From positions 3,038,001-3,102,000 of the forward strand of contig NZ_CP063202.1 of the NCBI RefSeq assembly GCF_019904235.1: DNA of 64,000 bases, in the 5' to 3' direction. Positions 63,523 to 64,000 of this stretch are shown piece by piece. A model generated the notes under the pieces. That model did not search any database. It was not told the DNA's origin and saw nothing but the letters and a program-made list of their open reading frames with translations. A program made the translations under genes and the position numbers. The stretch's first letter is position 1. Every line of letters begins with the position of its first letter. Source of the stretch: Erythrobacter sp. SCSIO 43205. GTDB lineage: Bacteria; Pseudomonadota; Alphaproteobacteria; Sphingomonadales; Sphingomonadaceae.

Positions 63523-64000
63523 ATGTCGACCGGCACGCGCCTCGCAGGGCTGCTGCTTCTCACCTCGTCGCTTACCTTCCCATCGGTTCTTTACGCACAA
63601 GAAGCTGATCAAGGCAGCGCTGACGCAGATCCGCTGGCACAAGATGTTGGTGCAGTTGAGCAGCAAGAAGAAGAAGAGTTTGACGACGTCGATATCTCGG
63701 TGCCCGGCGGCGGGATTATCGTCACCGGACGGCGCAATCGCGATCCTGTACGCTCGTCCAGCCAGGTGCTCAACGTCCTGACCGAAGAAGACATCGCGCG
63801 CACCGGCGAAGGCGATATTGCCGGCGCTCTTACCCGCGTGACGGGTCTTTCGGTGGTCGGCGATGGCCGCGTCTTTGTTCGCGGTCTTGGTGATCGCTAT
63901 TCTCTGGCGCTTTTGAACGGCCTTCCACTTCCCAGCCCTGAGCCGCTGAGCCGGGTTGTCCCGCTCGACATTTTCCCGACCAATGTGGTTGCCTCTTCGC
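63523..64000 (+). CDS. TonB-dependent receptor, N-terminal part (3' truncated by window)
   Basis: The 159 codons seen encode a signal peptide (about residues 1-26, ending LYAQ), an acidic segment (residues 47-56), and the start of a plug domain with GGGIIVTGRR as TonB box, ARTGEGDIAGALTRVTGL and VFVRGLGDRYSLALLNGLPL. The barrel lies beyond the window. The ATG at 63523 is preceded by AAGGGGG. It lies downstream of the lipoprotein and probably works with it in uptake. Confidence 0.88.
   Translation, partial: MSTGTRLAGLLLLTSSLTFPSVLYAQEADQGSADADPLAQDVGAVEQQEEEEFDDVDISVPGGGIIVTGRRNRDPVRSSSQVLNVLTEEDIARTGEGDIAGALTRVTGLSVVGDGRVFVRGLGDRYSLALLNGLPLPSPEPLSRVVPLDIFPTNVVASS

Overview
This window is a piece of chromosome from an alphaproteobacterium, most likely of the order Sphingomonadales and probably an Erythrobacteraceae member. 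The support is indirect: moderately high GC, an Entner-Doudoroff operon in the order zwf-edd-glk with a divergent LacI regulator (the Zymomonas/sphingomonad order), a DUF1465/RcdA-type protein next to two YdcH/DUF465 proteins, a TonB-receptor-rich periphery and a chromosomal VirB cluster. I see no insertion sequence, prophage, CRISPR array, rRNA or integrase. One tRNA gene is present, tRNA-Arg(UCU).

Layout. 1-4.9 kb: the end of serS coupled to surE, a two-TM potassium channel with a TrkA-N domain, a DUF1761 membrane protein, rimO and a transglutaminase-like enzyme. 5-13.2 kb: a LacI-type repressor divergent from an overlapping four-gene operon zwf-edd-glk-ppc. It encodes ED glucose catabolism plus a highly diverged PEP-carboxylase-like protein, with a near-perfect palindromic operator in the divergent intergenic region. 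13.4-20.4 kb: envelope and translation genes, namely an L,D-transpeptidase and, on the minus strand, ptsP, a RodZ-like protein, a CpoB/YbgF-like TPR protein, tilS and a YdcH protein. 20.6-33.6 kb: housekeeping and accessory genes (YdcH, DUF1465/RcdA, glpK, an MBL hydrolase, a VIT-family metal transporter, DUF1499, nadA, DUF2254, a DMT exporter, an old yellow enzyme, a small lipoprotein coupled to lipB, a polytopic membrane protein, an MFS transporter and an ArsC-like protein).

33.7-38.9 kb: a Fur-box-preceded TonB siderophore receptor, an orphan xanthine-dehydrogenase-type [2Fe-2S] subunit with an altered cluster loop, a class II aldolase/adducin protein and a MATE exporter. 38.9-46 kb: a chemosensory operon cheA-cheW-cheY-cheB-cheR without a receptor gene, followed by a membrane GGDEF-EAL protein. 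Its CheA carries a second CheW-like region and a degenerate C-terminal tail. 46-52.8 kb: acs, tRNA-Arg, a VUT/YhhQ transporter and the coupled polyphosphate pair ppk-ppx.

52.9-60.9 kb: a compact VirB-type type IV secretion operon (lytic transglycosylase, virB2, B3, B4, B6, B9, B10, B11). It has no room for virB5, B7, B8 or virD4 and runs straight towards ppk-ppx. 61-64 kb: a small periplasmic TPR protein, a 319-nt AT-rich regulatory region with a Pho-box-like site and a 12-bp inverted repeat, a large predicted beta-helix lipoprotein, a strong hairpin, and the 5' end of a TonB-dependent receptor cut by the window edge.

The most unusual elements are the reduced VirB operon beside polyphosphate genes, the possibly phosphate-controlled lipoprotein/receptor pair, the PEPC-like protein lacking two key active-site residues inside the ED operon, and the hybrid CheA. 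All functional statements rest on motif reading from sequence alone; no database search was run.
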